From Cupriavidus basilensis OR16 (GTDB taxonomy: Bacteria > Pseudomonadota > Gammaproteobacteria > Burkholderiales > Burkholderiaceae), in NCBI RefSeq assembly GCF_000243095.1, contig NZ_AHJE01000147.1, positions 1 through 64,000 of the forward strand: a stretch of DNA of 64,000 nucleotides. Reading direction: 5' to 3'. Below the pieces are notes generated by a model. That model was not told the DNA's origin. It searched no databases and saw nothing but the letters and a program-made list of their open reading frames with translations. This document shows positions 9,908 through 19,823 of the stretch, in pieces; the stretch's first letter is position 1; each line of letters starts with the position of its first letter. A program made the position numbers and the translations under genes.

Positions 9908-9985
9908 GTCTGCTTCTCCTCTTTTACCCGACCGCTGCCGGCGGCCCCGGTTTCCCAAATCCGTGTTCGCGGATCTTGTGTTGCG

Positions 9986-12358
9986 CTAGTCCCGCATGCC
10001 CAGCATGCGGCGGAAGTACTGGTTGGGCGCGCCCCCCTGCACGGCTTGCCCGATCTCCTCGCGCCAGCGCTGGCGGTCGCCGGCGTAGGCGGCGAGCGTG
10101 GCCGCGTAGAAGTGCATCAACCTGTCACGCTCCTGCGCGATGTCCGCCACGAAGGCCGCATCGGCGCCGCGCAACGGCGGGGCTGCGTACAGATCCAGCA
10201 AGGCCGGGAGCACGCGCGAGATCTCGTCGCGCCGCACCCAGCCCGCGTACTCGATCAGCGGCCGGTCATCCGTCACGGCCGGCGCGCCGGCGGCGTAGCG
10301 TTCCAGCCCTTCACGCCCCGTCACCCAGGTGGCGAGCAGCGCGGCAGGCGAATGAATGCCGACCTCGCGCAGCGCGCCGGCCACCGATGGCTGGGCGAAG
10401 CGCGCCTGGATGCGCTCGGCGTCCAGGTCCAGCGGGGCGTCCGAGCCCACCAGCAGCATCTCGTGCACCTCGGTGGTCCACAGCGAGACATGCGGGAAGA
10501 CGTCGAGAAAGCTGCGCACCAGCGCGCGGGAGTCCTCATCGTTCTGCGTGGCGAGCGGCAGCCACTGGGCGAACAGCCCGCCCTGTTGCAGGCGGCTGCG
10601 CGCCAGCGCATAAAAATCGCGCGAGTACAGGTTCACCACGCCGGCAGCCGATGGCGGCGGCGGCTCCAGGGTGATCAGGTCGTAGCGCTCGGTGCTGCGC
10701 AGCAGTTCTTGGCGGCCGTCGCGCACGCGGATATCAGAACGAGGATTGCGGCTGACGTCGTAGTTGCCCCGGAACTGCGGCACCGCGCGCACCACCGCCG
10801 GCAGCAGCTCGGCCGTGACGCGGCGCTCCAGGCCCGGGTACTGCGTCAGCGCGCCGGCGGTAATGCCGGTGCCGAGCGCGACCACCAGGGCCGAGCGCGG
10901 CTCCTGCGTGTGGACCAGCAGCGGCAGCAAGGCTTGCAGCCGCATGTAGCGCAACGAGCCAATGGCGTCTCCCGAGTTGGAGACGCCCGAGATATACAAG
11001 CGGCGGAAGCTGGCGCCCGGCCTGCCCTGCTCGATCACGGCGACCGTCCCGCCAGGGCTTTCCTCGTAGGAAACCAAGGTGCCGTCCTTGGCCTCGGCAA
11101 GCAGCCGCGCCAGGCGATCGGGCGGCGTCTGCACCCCGGCCACTGCCACGCATACGCCGATGCCCAGGGCCGCCACGCGCATGGCGGGCCGCGCGCCGGG
11201 GCCGCGCAGTACCGCCACCGTACCCACCGTCGCCGCGGCAGCGGCGAGTATCCCAAGGGTATGAACCAGGCCCAGCATCGGCACCAGCACGAAGCCGGCC
11301 AGGAAGGTGCCGGCGATGCCACCCACGGTATTGAGCGCCAGCACAACGCCCACGTCGCGCCCGATATGGCCGGGCTCGGCGCACAGGCGCAATGCCGCGG
11401 GAAACGCGGCGCCCAGCAGCACCGTGGGCGCAAACACCACGCACAGCCCCGCCACCGCAAAGCGCGCGCACATTGCCGCCAGCTCGCTGCCGGTGACAGC
11501 CATGACCATGCCAGCGAGGCGCACCTGCCACTGGACCAGCCAGGTTCCAAGCCCTGCCACCTGCAGCAGCGCGACCAGGCCCGCCAGCCCCACCAGCACG
11601 CCAAACACGCCCCACGGATCGCGCACGCGATCGGCAAAGCGGGCGTAAATGGCACTGCCTACCACCAGACCGCCAAGGTAGGTGGCCAGCACGATGGTGA
11701 AGGCAAAGCTGCGCGTGCTCATGAACTGCACGATGGCCTGCGACCAGACGACTTCGTAGCCGAGCGCAATGCCGCCGGCGACTGCGTATAGCGCCACCGC
11801 CAACCTGGCCCGCGGCTGCGGCGCGGCAACGAGGACGGCGGGCGCCGCCGTGGCGGCAGCGATGGCCCGAGGCGCGCTGGCGCGGCCCAGCCCCAGCGCC
11901 GCTGCCGCGAGCGCCAGGTTGACCAGCGCGGCGGCCATGGCCGCGCCGCGCACGCCAAACGACGGCACCAGCATGAAGGTAGTCAGCAACGCACCTGCCA
12001 TGGCGCCTAGCGTATTGGCGGCGTAGAGCCCACCGCCCGTGCGCGCCACCTTGCCGGCCGGCGGCGCGCACGCCGCCATCAGCGCCGGCAGCGTGCCGCC
12101 CATCAGCAACGCCGGCAAGCCGATCAGCGCGAATGGCAGGCACCAGGCCAGCAGCCCGGCGCGGCTCTCGATCGCGACAAACCACGGCGCCGCCTGTGCC
12201 AGCCCGAGCGTGGCGCCAAGCCCCAGCACGGCGATGCCCAGCTCCAGCGCGGCGTAGAACAGCAATGGCCGCGTCACCCTGTCGGCCGGGTCTGCCTGGC
12301 GCGATGCGGGCGGCGTGACCGTCAGCATGGGTGCGGCGGTATCGCGGCTTCGGATCAT
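9986..12358 (-). CDS. Membrane-bound spermidine synthase-like protein
   Basis: Residues about 20-430 form a multi-helix membrane domain (two MFS-like halves with GTLPALMAA and YEVVWSQ motifs). Residues about 440-790 form an aminopropyltransferase/SpeE-like Rossmann domain: VVALGTGITAGAL as the cofactor glycine motif, LITLEPPPPSAAGVVNLYS as the catalytic loop. Such fusions are common, and the substrate is rarely known. The start at 12358 follows GGGAG; another ATG lies at 12328. The N-terminus joins ADPADRVTRPLLFY directly after about 20 polar residues. Relatives have a first helix pair with YQVVW-type sequence before the ADRV motif, so some 60-80 codons may be missing here too. It sits between FGE and sulfatase on the same strand. 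Confidence 0.75.
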   Translation of the reverse strand: MIRSRDTAAPMLTVTPPASRQADPADRVTRPLLFYAALELGIAVLGLGATLGLAQAAPWFVAIESRAGLLAWCLPFALIGLPALLMGGTLPALMAACAPPAGKVARTGGGLYAANTLGAMAGALLTTFMLVPSFGVRGAAMAAALVNLALAAAALGLGRASAPRAIAAATAAPAVLVAAPQPRARLAVALYAVAGGIALGYEVVWSQAIVQFMSTRSFAFTIVLATYLGGLVVGSAIYARFADRVRDPWGVFGVLVGLAGLVALLQVAGLGTWLVQWQVRLAGMVMAVTGSELAAMCARFAVAGLCVVFAPTVLLGAAFPAALRLCAEPGHIGRDVGVVLALNTVGGIAGTFLAGFVLVPMLGLVHTLGILAAAAATVGTVAVLRGPGARPAMRVAALGIGVCVAVAGVQTPPDRLARLLAEAKDGTLVSYEESPGGTVAVIEQGRPGASFRRLYISGVSNSGDAIGSLRYMRLQALLPLLVHTQEPRSALVVALGTGITAGALTQYPGLERRVTAELLPAVVRAVPQFRGNYDVSRNPRSDIRVRDGRQELLRSTERYDLITLEPPPPSAAGVVNLYSRDFYALARSRLQQGGLFAQWLPLATQNDEDSRALVRSFLDVFPHVSLWTTEVHEMLLVGSDAPLDLDAERIQARFAQPSVAGALREVGIHSPAALLATWVTGREGLERYAAGAPAVTDDRPLIEYAGWVRRDEISRVLPALLDLYAAPPLRGADAAFVADIAQERDRLMHFYAATLAAYAGDRQRWREEIGQAVQGGAPNQYFRRMLGMRD

Positions 12359-12392
12359 TGCAGCTGGCTCCCACAGCACAGCCTTGCTGGTG

Positions 12393-13603
12393 TCATACGC
12401 AAAGGCATCGAAGCATCTCCAGTGCTACTGCTTGCTCGCTTCCACCCTGGACGCAGGGCGAACGCATCCCCGCGCCGTTGCGAGCGCCGGTTGAAATTGC
12501 CAGTGGTTGCCGTGCGGTACGCGAACCCCGGTCAGCCGGGCCCCACCCCGCCGCCGTCGCCTGCTTGATTGCCTTGCCGTCCTTGCCCTGTTGCCGCCAC
12601 TGCGCGTCGTCTTCCACCAGGCGGAAGCCGAGATGCGACATGCTGTTGTACGGGTCCGTGCCGCGCCGCGCGCTCGGGCGATAGCTCAGGCAGTAGTCCT
12701 CGTTGCAAAGGAAGGAGCCGCCGCGGGTGACGCGGCGCGGCGCGGCCGTCGGCACGCCCGGCTCCGAGGGATCCCACGATTCGCCGGGGTCGGCGGGGTT
12801 GTCGATCAGCTTGGCGGACACGGCCTCGCGCTTGAACTGGTCGGCGCGATACCAGTCGGCCACCCATTGCCAGGCGTTGCCGGTCATGTCCGACAGGCCG
12901 TAGCCATTGGCCGGGAAGGTGCCCACCGGGCTGGTGCCGAGCGCCCCGCCAGCCTTGGCGCTGACCACGGGAAACGGCTGCACCTGCTGGCCCTGCCAGA
13001 CATTGGCCATCTGCCGGCCGTCCGGGGCGAACTGGTCGCCCCACCCATAAGTGGCCTGCTCCAGCCCGCCGCGCGCGGCGAATTCCCACTCGGCTTCGGT
13101 CGGCAGGCGCTTGCCGGCCCATTTGGCGTAGGCCTGCGCGTCCTCATAGGACACCTGCACCACGGGGTGGTCGTCCTTGCCGGTGATGTTGCTGTCGGGG
13201 CCGTTTGGATGGCGCCAGTCGGCACCCGGCACATAGCGCCACCAGCGCGAGTAGTCCTGCAGCGGCACCGGGCGGTTGGTGCCAACGAAGACCATGCCCC
13301 CGGCCACCATCGCGGAACGCTGCCCATCAGGAATTCGCCGCCCGGCACCCAAGCCATGTCCATCGGGCCAGTCTTGCCATCGCCGAACACGGCCTTGGCC
13401 GGTACGTGCGCGGCGTCGCGCGCCTGCCACCACGCCGCGCCCCCGCCCACTGCCGCGCAAGCCAGCACGGCCGAGCCGATCAGCAACGCGCGGCGCCAGC
13501 GCGTGGGGGCTGCCGCCACCGGGGCTGTACGGCTGGCCGCCGGTGCAGGCCCGGCCGGCACCACGCGGCGGAATTGATTGTCCTTCTCTCGACGACGACT
13601 CAT
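12393..13603 (-). pseudogene. Formylglycine-generating enzyme (SUMF1/EgtB family), deleted and frameshifted
   Basis: The first part (from ATG at 13603) has one membrane helix ([24 protein letters not shown]), then [14 protein letters not shown]. From about 13310 the family sequence resumes in another frame with [17 protein letters not shown] and continues through [15 protein letters not shown] to [12 protein letters not shown] and GFRLVED. About 50 residues that normally lie between GEFLMGS and SAMVAGG are missing. The two cysteines of CNEDYC match the active-site pair of copper-dependent FGE, so this is a true sulfatase activator and not just an SUMF1-fold protein. The stop is 34 bp before the spermidine-synthase-like gene, so the two are probably one transcript. 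Confidence 0.85.
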
Positions 13604-13760
13604 TTCTGCGTTCCGAAAATAGGCAAGCCACGCCCCAAATCGGCGCGTACTCCTAGCATGACAGAGCAAGCCAGAATGAGAATTGAAAGTTTTGGGGCCG
13701 GATATTAGGGATTTGGTGGCCGTGGCCCCGGTTGCGTCAATCACCACGCCGCGTCCTTGC

Positions 13761-14560
13761 TTACCTGCCGAACGTCATGTTCAGCCCGGCAAACACCGTC
13801 CATTGCGGTTGCCCCGGTCCGTGGTGCGCCACCGAATACTGCGGCTCGATAAACGCGTTCATGATGGTCTTGCCCTCTTTCCAGGCCTTGCCGAAACCCA
13901 GGCCCACCGGGATGTAGTACGCGTCGTTCTGCAGGTTGAATGTCCATACCCCGGTGGAGCGCACATACCAGCCGCCCGGATAATTGAAGATGCCGAACGG
14001 CTGGAAAGTCAGCGTCTGCACGGTCGGGCGCGCGCTCTGGCCGGCAAAGGAATGCTGCCATTGCACCAGCGCGCCAAGCAGCCGCGCCGGGCTGGGATCC
14101 ACCACCACGGCGGCCAGGCCGGCCTGCCACTTGCCCGTGCCGAGCTCCGGCGACGTCGCCGTCGGCATGGTCAAAAGCGGCCCCACGCCGATCTGCGTGC
14201 CATGCTCCTTGAGCAGGAAGATATCGAAGACGTTGATGTCGCCAAGGCCGGTGGTGTAGCTGCCATCGGCCTGGGGGCGCGTGCTGATCGGCGCCGTGAC
14301 GCGCAGGATCTGGGGCACGCCCACCAGTTTGTTGGGCAGTACCGGAAGCGTGCCGCGCAGCAGGAAATCGTTGGTATGCACGTTGGTGTCGTACACCCGC
14401 GGCGAGTAGTAGTTCTGCAGGTTCAGCGAAGGTGCCGGGTTGAGCGGGTTGTTACTCTTGTTGGCGTCGTCCGCGGCGGATTGCGCATGCACCCCGGCGC
14501 CGCGCCAAGTATCAAAGCCAGCATGGCAGCCTGACCGCACCGCGGCAAAATGGTCTTCAT
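13761..14560 (-). pseudogene. Exported outer-membrane beta-barrel protein, one-base frameshift after the signal peptide
   Basis: ATG at 14560 opens a signal peptide (MKTILPRCGQAAMLALILGA) whose frame leaves the gene after about 30 codons. The neighbouring frame carries the whole mature protein, starting HAQSAADDANKSNNPLNPAPS and ending QWTVFAGLNMTFGR, with a long series of beta-strands. One missing G in the GGGG run near 14496 would give APGVHAQSA with a normal signal-peptidase site. It resembles the exported proteins annotated as phenol-degradation MetA-like or neuromedin-U-like transporters; no substrate is known. It is on the same strand as FGE, 157 bp upstream. Confidence 0.7.
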
Positions 14561-14762
14561 CGTTGCACTCCCCGAAAATTGCCGCGCACCGCCAGTGATG
14601 GAGCTGGCTGGCGCATCAGTCACTCAGGGGCGATGCTGACACAGGCAACGCGCATTCGATATTCAGTCCTTTTCGTCAGTGATCTGAAAGTTTTTGCATG
14701 GCGTCCGCGCCGCAGGGCGATGGCATAAGGTAGCGGGACGTGGCGGCTCCCGCCACGCAAAG

Positions 14763-14784
14763 CCTACTGCTTGCCTACTGCTTG
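14763..14784. repeat. 11-bp tandem duplication just upstream of a start codon
   Basis: CCTACTGCTTG occurs twice in tandem (14763-14773, 14774-14784), four bases before the ATG at 14788. No Shine-Dalgarno sequence is left close to that start, so the duplication may have displaced it. Confidence 0.9.
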
Positions 14785-14787
14785 CCC

Positions 14788-15972
14788 ATGCAAATACCGA
14801 ACTGCTTTCCTTGCGCACCGGCCATCCTTGCCTGCGCGCTCCTGGCGCTCACCGCGGCCACCGCGCGTGCGCAACCCGAGGCGGGCGGCGACCAGAAGCC
14901 AGAGAAGGCGGCAAAAGCCCTCAGCTTCACCGATGCGCAAGATGGCAAGTTCGACGCGAGCGACTACCTGCTGAACCACAAGGGCGCGCTGCCGGTGCCG
15001 ACCATCATCACCGAGCCTGCCATCGGCTTCGGCGCCGGCCTGGGCCTGGTGTTCTTCTCCGAATCAATGAAGGATGCCGCTGAAAAGGCGCAGTCCACCG
15101 GCAAAGGCCCCGCTCCGCCAAACATCACGGCAGTGGGCGGCGCCTACACCGGCAACGGCACCTGGGGCGCGGGCGCGGCCCACTTCCATACCTGGGACGG
15201 CGACCGCTACCGCTACCTGGGCGCCATCGCCAAGGTCGACGCGCAGCTCAAATACTACGGCTTGCTGAACCAGGCGCGCGCCTATGAGCTGGAGGGACTG
15301 ATGCTGGTGCAGCAGTTCATGGTGCGCCTGGGCGACACCCACTGGTACGTGGGGCCGCGCTATGTGCTGTTCGATTCCAAGGCGAGCTTCAAGGGCCCGG
15401 CGGCCGCCGAACTGGGCGGCTTCGAGCGCGACCAGCGCATCGGCAAAGGCGGCCTGGTGATCGACTACGACTCGCGCGACAACATCTTCTATCCCAGCCG
15501 CGGCAGCTACGCCGAGCTGGAGGCGCAATTCGCGCGTGGCGGATTTGGCAGCACGCAGGCCTTCAATATGTACAACGCGCGCGGCTTTACCTGGCTGCCG
15601 CTGGCCCGCACATGGATCCTCGGGCTGCGTGCCGACGGGCGCTTCTCGACCGGCGATATCCCGTTCTACGCCCAGCCCTTCGTCGATCTGCGCGGCGTGT
15701 CCAAGGGCCGGTACCAGGACCGCAACGCGCTCGCCACCGAAATGGAGCTGCGCTGGGAAATGACGCCGCGCTGGTCGCTGCTGGGCTTCACCGGAGCCGG
15801 CAAGGCCTACGGCAACTGGCACAGCTTCTCCGATGCGGCCACCGTATACAGCGTGGGCGCAGGTTTTCGCTACCTGATCGCGCGCAAGCTGGGCGTATCG
15901 ATCGGTATCGACGTTGCCCATAGCAAGGATCAAAACGCGTTCTACGTGCAGGTGGGCAGCGCCTGGCACTAA
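14788..15972 (+). CDS. BamA/TamA-like outer-membrane barrel protein
   Basis: Reading from ATG at 14788 gives 394 residues with a signal peptide (AILACALLALTAATARA-Q). The mature protein has DYLLNHKGALPVPTIITEPAIGFGAGLGLVFF and, further on, VIDYDSRDNIFYPSRGSY, the strand pattern of the Omp85 (bacterial surface antigen D15) barrel. It has no POTRA domains, so it is a single-barrel member, not BamA itself. The C-terminus FYVQVGSAWH is compatible with a barrel signal. The ORF is also open upstream (MAAPATQS...). A secreted Tyr/Gly-rich protein follows 76 bp downstream on the same strand. It is intact. Confidence 0.8.
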   Translation: MQIPNCFPCAPAILACALLALTAATARAQPEAGGDQKPEKAAKALSFTDAQDGKFDASDYLLNHKGALPVPTIITEPAIGFGAGLGLVFFSESMKDAAEKAQSTGKGPAPPNITAVGGAYTGNGTWGAGAAHFHTWDGDRYRYLGAIAKVDAQLKYYGLLNQARAYELEGLMLVQQFMVRLGDTHWYVGPRYVLFDSKASFKGPAAAELGGFERDQRIGKGGLVIDYDSRDNIFYPSRGSYAELEAQFARGGFGSTQAFNMYNARGFTWLPLARTWILGLRADGRFSTGDIPFYAQPFVDLRGVSKGRYQDRNALATEMELRWEMTPRWSLLGFTGAGKAYGNWHSFSDAATVYSVGAGFRYLIARKLGVSIGIDVAHSKDQNAFYVQVGSAWH

Positions 15973-16048
15973 GCCTGCCGCGCCACCGTCACAGCCGCCG
16001 GCCACCCGGCTAGCCGGCTACCCGCTTCCAACAACAAGGAGCCGCCTT

Positions 16049-18318
16049 ATGTCCGAGTCGATCCCCCGCCGCGCACACAAGCCGGCGCCACGCCTGCGCA
16101 TCCTGCTGGTTGCCTGCTGCCTCGCGCTGGGCTTGCCCCAGGCGCAGGCGGCCAACCCGCCCAAGTCCGTCGCGCCACTGACCTGGCCGCGCAATTTCGA
16201 TGCCGCCACGCAGCATATCGAGATCTACCAGCCGCAGGTCGAGCAATGGGATGGCGACAAACTATCTGGCCGCGCGGCGGTAGCCATCGGGGCCAAGGAT
16301 GGCTCGCCCACTTACGGCGTAGCGCATTTCGCGGCGCGCGCCGATATCGACAAGGCGTCCAGCCTGGTGCAGCTGCGCGACATCGAGTTCACCAGCGTCG
16401 AGGTACCCACTAATCCCGATGCCGCCGACGCGGTGCGCGCGGCCCTGCTGGCCCGCGTGCCCAAGGCCGGCATGACGGTGCCGCTCGATGAGCTGCAGGC
16501 CAGCTACGCGGTCGCACAGGCGCAGGCCAAGGCGCCCGGCGTGGCGGTGAAGAACGACGCGCCGCGCATCGTGTTCGCCTCCACGCCCACCTTGCTGGCG
16601 TTGGTCGATGGCGAACCGGCCTGGCGCCAGGTGAGCGGCACGCGCTACCAGCATGCGCTCAACAGCCGGGCGCTGCTGCTGCGCGACAGCGGCGGCAAGC
16701 TCTACCTGCAGGCCGGTGGCTACTGGTACAGCGCCGCGGGCCTTGCCGGCCCCTGGACCGTGCTGGCCAGCCCGCCGCAGGCGCTGAGTGCCGCCGCGAC
16801 GAAGGCACAGGCCGGCGTCAAGGCTGACCCGATGCTGCCTGCCGACGGCAAGCGCGCCGCCAACCCGCCGGCGGTACTGGTGTCCACCGTGCCGACCGAG
16901 CTGATCGTCATCGACGGCACGCCCAAGCTCGCGCCGGTGACCGGCGTCGGCCTGCTGACGGTGACCAACACGGATCGCGCGGTGTTCGTCGATCCCAATT
17001 CCAACCGGTACTACGTGCTGATCTCCGGCCGGTGGTTCCGCGCACCGGGCTTCGATGGGCCGTGGCAGTTCGTGCCGGGCAGCGAATTGCCGGCGGACTT
17101 CGCCAAGATCCCGCCGCAAGATCCCAAGGCCAACGTGCTGGTGTCGGTACCCGGCACGCCGCAGGCGCGCGAGGCGCAGATCGCGGCCACCATCCCGCAG
17201 ACCGCATCGGTGTCGCGCGCCAAGGCCACCATCACGGTCGCCTTCGACGGCTCGCCGCGCTTCACGCCCATTGCCGGTACCTCGCTGAGCTATGCCGTAA
17301 ACGCCGCCACGCCGGTGCTGCAGGTCGACGCCGAGCACTACTACGCGGTGTCCAACGGCGTGTGGTTCACCGCCGCCACACCCACCGGCCCCTGGCGCGT
17401 CGCCACCGAGGTGCCGGGCGTGATCTACACCATCCCTGCCAGTTCGCCTCTGCATTACGTCACCTATGTGCGCATCTACTCTGTCACGCCACAGGCCGTG
17501 GTGGTCGGCTACACCCCCGGCTACATGGGTGTGGTGGTGAACCCCGACGGCACGGTGGTCTATGGCACGGGCTACGCCTACCCCGCGTACGTCGGCACGG
17601 TCTACTACGGCTATCCGCCCACCTACGGCTACGGCGCGGGCTTTGCGCTCGGCACCGCCGAGTCTACGCGTACGCCTGGACGGGCACGCAATGGCGCGGC
17701 ACCGCAGGCGCCGGCTACAACCCGGCTACCGGCGCACGCTACCAGGGTAGCCAGGGTGCCGCCTTCAACCCCTACAGCGGCAACGCAGCGGCGGGACGGC
17801 AAGGCGCCTTCTCCAATCCGTCAACCGGGCGCAGCGGCGCCGGGCGTGGCAGCGTTGCCGGCAACGCCTACACCGGCAACTACGCTGGCGCACGCCAGGT
17901 AGCAGGCTACAACGCACAGACCGGCCGCGCCGGCGCGGCTGAGTTTGGCGTGGCCGGCAACACGCAAACCGGCCAGCATGAGGCTGCGGGCAAGGGCGTG
18001 GTGGTGAACCGGGACAAGGGCAATGCGGTGGCCTGGAACAACGGCGACGTGTATGCCGGACATGACGGCAACGTCTACCAGCACACGCAGGACGGCGGCT
18101 GGCAAAAGCACACCCAGGGCGGCTGGCAGCCGGTGCAGCCCAATTCGGACGTCACGGGCGGGCTGGAACAGCAGCGCCAGGCGCGCGGCCTGGGGCAGGA
18201 ACGGTCCGGGCAGGCGTCCCACCAGTGGAGCAGCGGCGGCGCCGCGGGTGGCCGCAGTTTTGGCGGGGGCGGCGGGGGCGGCCGGCGCATGGGCGGCTTT
18301 CACGGCTTCCACCGCTAA
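16049..18318 (+). pseudogene. Secreted carbohydrate-binding/autotransporter-like Gly-Tyr-rich protein, internal deletion
   Basis: ATG at 16049 follows AAGGAG. A signal peptide ends at AQA-ANPP. Residues about 30-530 contain repeated modules with GGYWYSAAGLAGPWTV, SGRWFRAPGFDGPWQFV and NGVWFTAATPTGPWRVA, a pattern of three to four carbohydrate-binding-like units. At about 17660 the frame breaks after GAGFALGTAE. The next frame continues with YAWTGTQWRGTAGAGYNPATG, low-complexity Gly/Asn repeats and a C-terminal SFGGGGGGGRRMGGFHGFHR. Relatives have a long aromatic/Gly stretch between these points, so a deletion is likely. The substrate is unknown. It probably belongs to an operon with the upstream barrel protein. 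Confidence 0.75.
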
Positions 18319-18326
18319 TCCCTGAA

Positions 18327-18348
18327 GGCAAACAAAAGGCAAACAAAA
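18327..18348. repeat. 11-bp tandem duplication before the terminator
   Basis: GGCAAACAAAA is repeated exactly at 18327-18337 and 18338-18348, directly ahead of the terminator stem. Confidence 0.85.
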
Positions 18349-18385
18349 ACCTCCCGCGGCCATACGGCGCCGCGGGAGGTTTTTT
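18349..18385. terminator. Rho-independent terminator between convergent genes
   Basis: A 12-bp perfect stem ACCTCCCGCGGC / GCCGCGGGAGGT (18349-18360 and 18369-18380) encloses an 8-nt loop and is followed by a T6 run. A-rich sequence precedes it, so it can work in both directions for the convergent genes on either side. Confidence 0.92.
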
Positions 18386-18401
18386 GCGACGTCAGCGCGT
18401 G

Positions 18402-18992
18402 TTACGCCTTCGGCGGCGACGTCACCACGATCGAGACAACCTCGCGATAGACCAGCTTGGCCATGCGGCCCGCCGTGATCTTGCTCAGGTCGATATTGGG
18501 ATCCTGGATCTTCACCGTGCGCAGCGTCTCACGCGGGCCACGGAAGGTCACGGTGCGTTTCTTCGCATCGACCTTGGTGATCTGCGCCGTGACCGTGGTG
18601 GTGATCTCGCGCGCGAAGCCGGGCTTGGCGCCCTCGCCTGCGCGTGCGGTGCGCTCCACCGACTCCGCCAGCGGCGTGTCCTTGGAATCGACCGGCTCCA
18701 GCGCGGTGACCACGGCCGCCGCACGGGTCAGCGTGACCATGTCGCCCTTCTTGATCTGCTTGAAGTTCTTGACTTCGTCGCCTCCGATCAGTTCGACGAC
18801 ATTGCCGCGCGGGCCTTGCACCAGCACCGCCTGCGATTCCGGATCGATCGAAACGATGCGCCCGGAGATCACGGCTTCCTCCGCCACGCCGACAGCGCCC
18901 GGAGGCGCAGCGAGGACGAGCGGTGCGAAAAGCACGGCCGCGCCAAGGCTCAGCGCGTGCAGGGAACGGGAAATCAACCGACGATTTGGCAT
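18402..18992 (-). CDS. Conserved exported protein of unknown function
   Basis: The protein has 196 residues with a signal peptide (SLHALSLGAAVLFAPLVLA-A). The mature part is two similar beta-rich halves: ISGRIVSIDPESQAVLVQGPRGNVVEL, and later TAQITKVDAKKRTVTFRGPRETLRTV. This is an internal duplication of an OB-like strand unit separated by a helical link. No family name can be given with confidence. It looks complete, convergent with the preceding Gly-rich protein across a shared terminator. Confidence 0.75.
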   Translation of the reverse strand: MPNRRLISRSLHALSLGAAVLFAPLVLAAPPGAVGVAEEAVISGRIVSIDPESQAVLVQGPRGNVVELIGGDEVKNFKQIKKGDMVTLTRAAAVVTALEPVDSKDTPLAESVERTARAGEGAKPGFAREITTTVTAQITKVDAKKRTVTFRGPRETLRTVKIQDPNIDLSKITAGRMAKLVYREVVSIVVTSPPKA

Positions 18993-19388
18993 GGCTGTCC
19001 TGACAAGTGAAAAAGAGTGGATACGAAATTAACTAGGAGGCCACCGGGGCACGCGGCACACAGCGGTACTTCGGGGTTGAACATAGCGCGCAATGATGCC
19101 ACGCGGCATGCCTGTTGAAAGATTTCATATCGGATAGGGAGAAAGTGAAATCTGTTCAAGGTACTGTCTGGCCCCGCGCGGCGCGGCGGCGCCTTCGCCA
19201 CAACGTTTAATTCGCAACACAAGAACTCTGTATTGCCTTTTGCCATTGGCGTGGATTAAGTTAGCGGCAAGGTGGCAGGCCAGCCCCTTGCGGTGAAGGG
19301 GGCCGGCATGCAGCGCTATCGGCACATCGTTGCCCGCGGCACTGCTTTGCGCCCAGCCGTTTCCACGTCCCGCCAAGGCCCCCCTGCC
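18993..19388. other. 396-bp intergenic region with one inverted repeat
   Basis: This stretch lies between two divergent exported-protein genes. It contains a perfect 8-bp inverted repeat AGATTTCA / TGAAATCT (19120-19127 and 19146-19153; 18-nt loop) in an AT-richer segment. No short ORF with a convincing ribosome-binding site was seen. It may hold the promoters of both flanking genes. Confidence 0.45.
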
Positions 19389-19781
19389 ATGACCCAGCAC
19401 CCGTTGCTCCGTACCGCGCTAGTCTGCGCCGCCCTGCTCGCCCCGGCCGCGCCAGCGTTCGCCTACCTCGACACCTTCATCCACGGCACCGTCATCGGCA
19501 CCATGAGCCAGAAGGAATCGGCCTCGCTCGTCCAGAGCGTGGGCAAGGTGCTCAATGAAGGTACCGACGGCACCATGGCGTCCTGGACCTCGCCGGCGGA
19601 AAGCAAGCGCAAGCCCATCGAAGGCCAGTTGACGCCGCTGCGCAGCAAGACCGACAAGGGCCAGGCGTGCCGGCAACTGAAGATGGAGCTCAAGCGGGCG
19701 GACCAGGAAGACAACTGGACCGGCTGGTTCTGCAAGCAAAACGACGGCCGCTGGCGCTCGCGCAAGGTGGCCGACGATTGA
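19389..19781 (+). CDS. Exported surface-antigen-like protein (RT0821/Lpp0805 type)
   Basis: Reading from ATG at 19389 gives 130 residues with a clear signal peptide (TALVCAALLAPAAPAFA-Y). The mature part, with LVQSVGKVLNEGTDGTMASWTSP, ACRQLKMEL and GWFCKQNDGRWR, resembles the C-terminal domain of 17-kDa/RT0821 surface-antigen proteins: a small beta-sandwich with paired cysteines. The function is unknown and the resemblance is by pattern only. It is intact, and its stop is 43 bp from the convergent LysR gene. Confidence 0.65.
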   Translation: MTQHPLLRTALVCAALLAPAAPAFAYLDTFIHGTVIGTMSQKESASLVQSVGKVLNEGTDGTMASWTSPAESKRKPIEGQLTPLRSKTDKGQACRQLKMELKRADQEDNWTGWFCKQNDGRWRSRKVADD

Positions 19782-19823
19782 GCCATCATGCCTCGCCAGG
19801 CAAGGACCGCAAGTCCAACCGGC

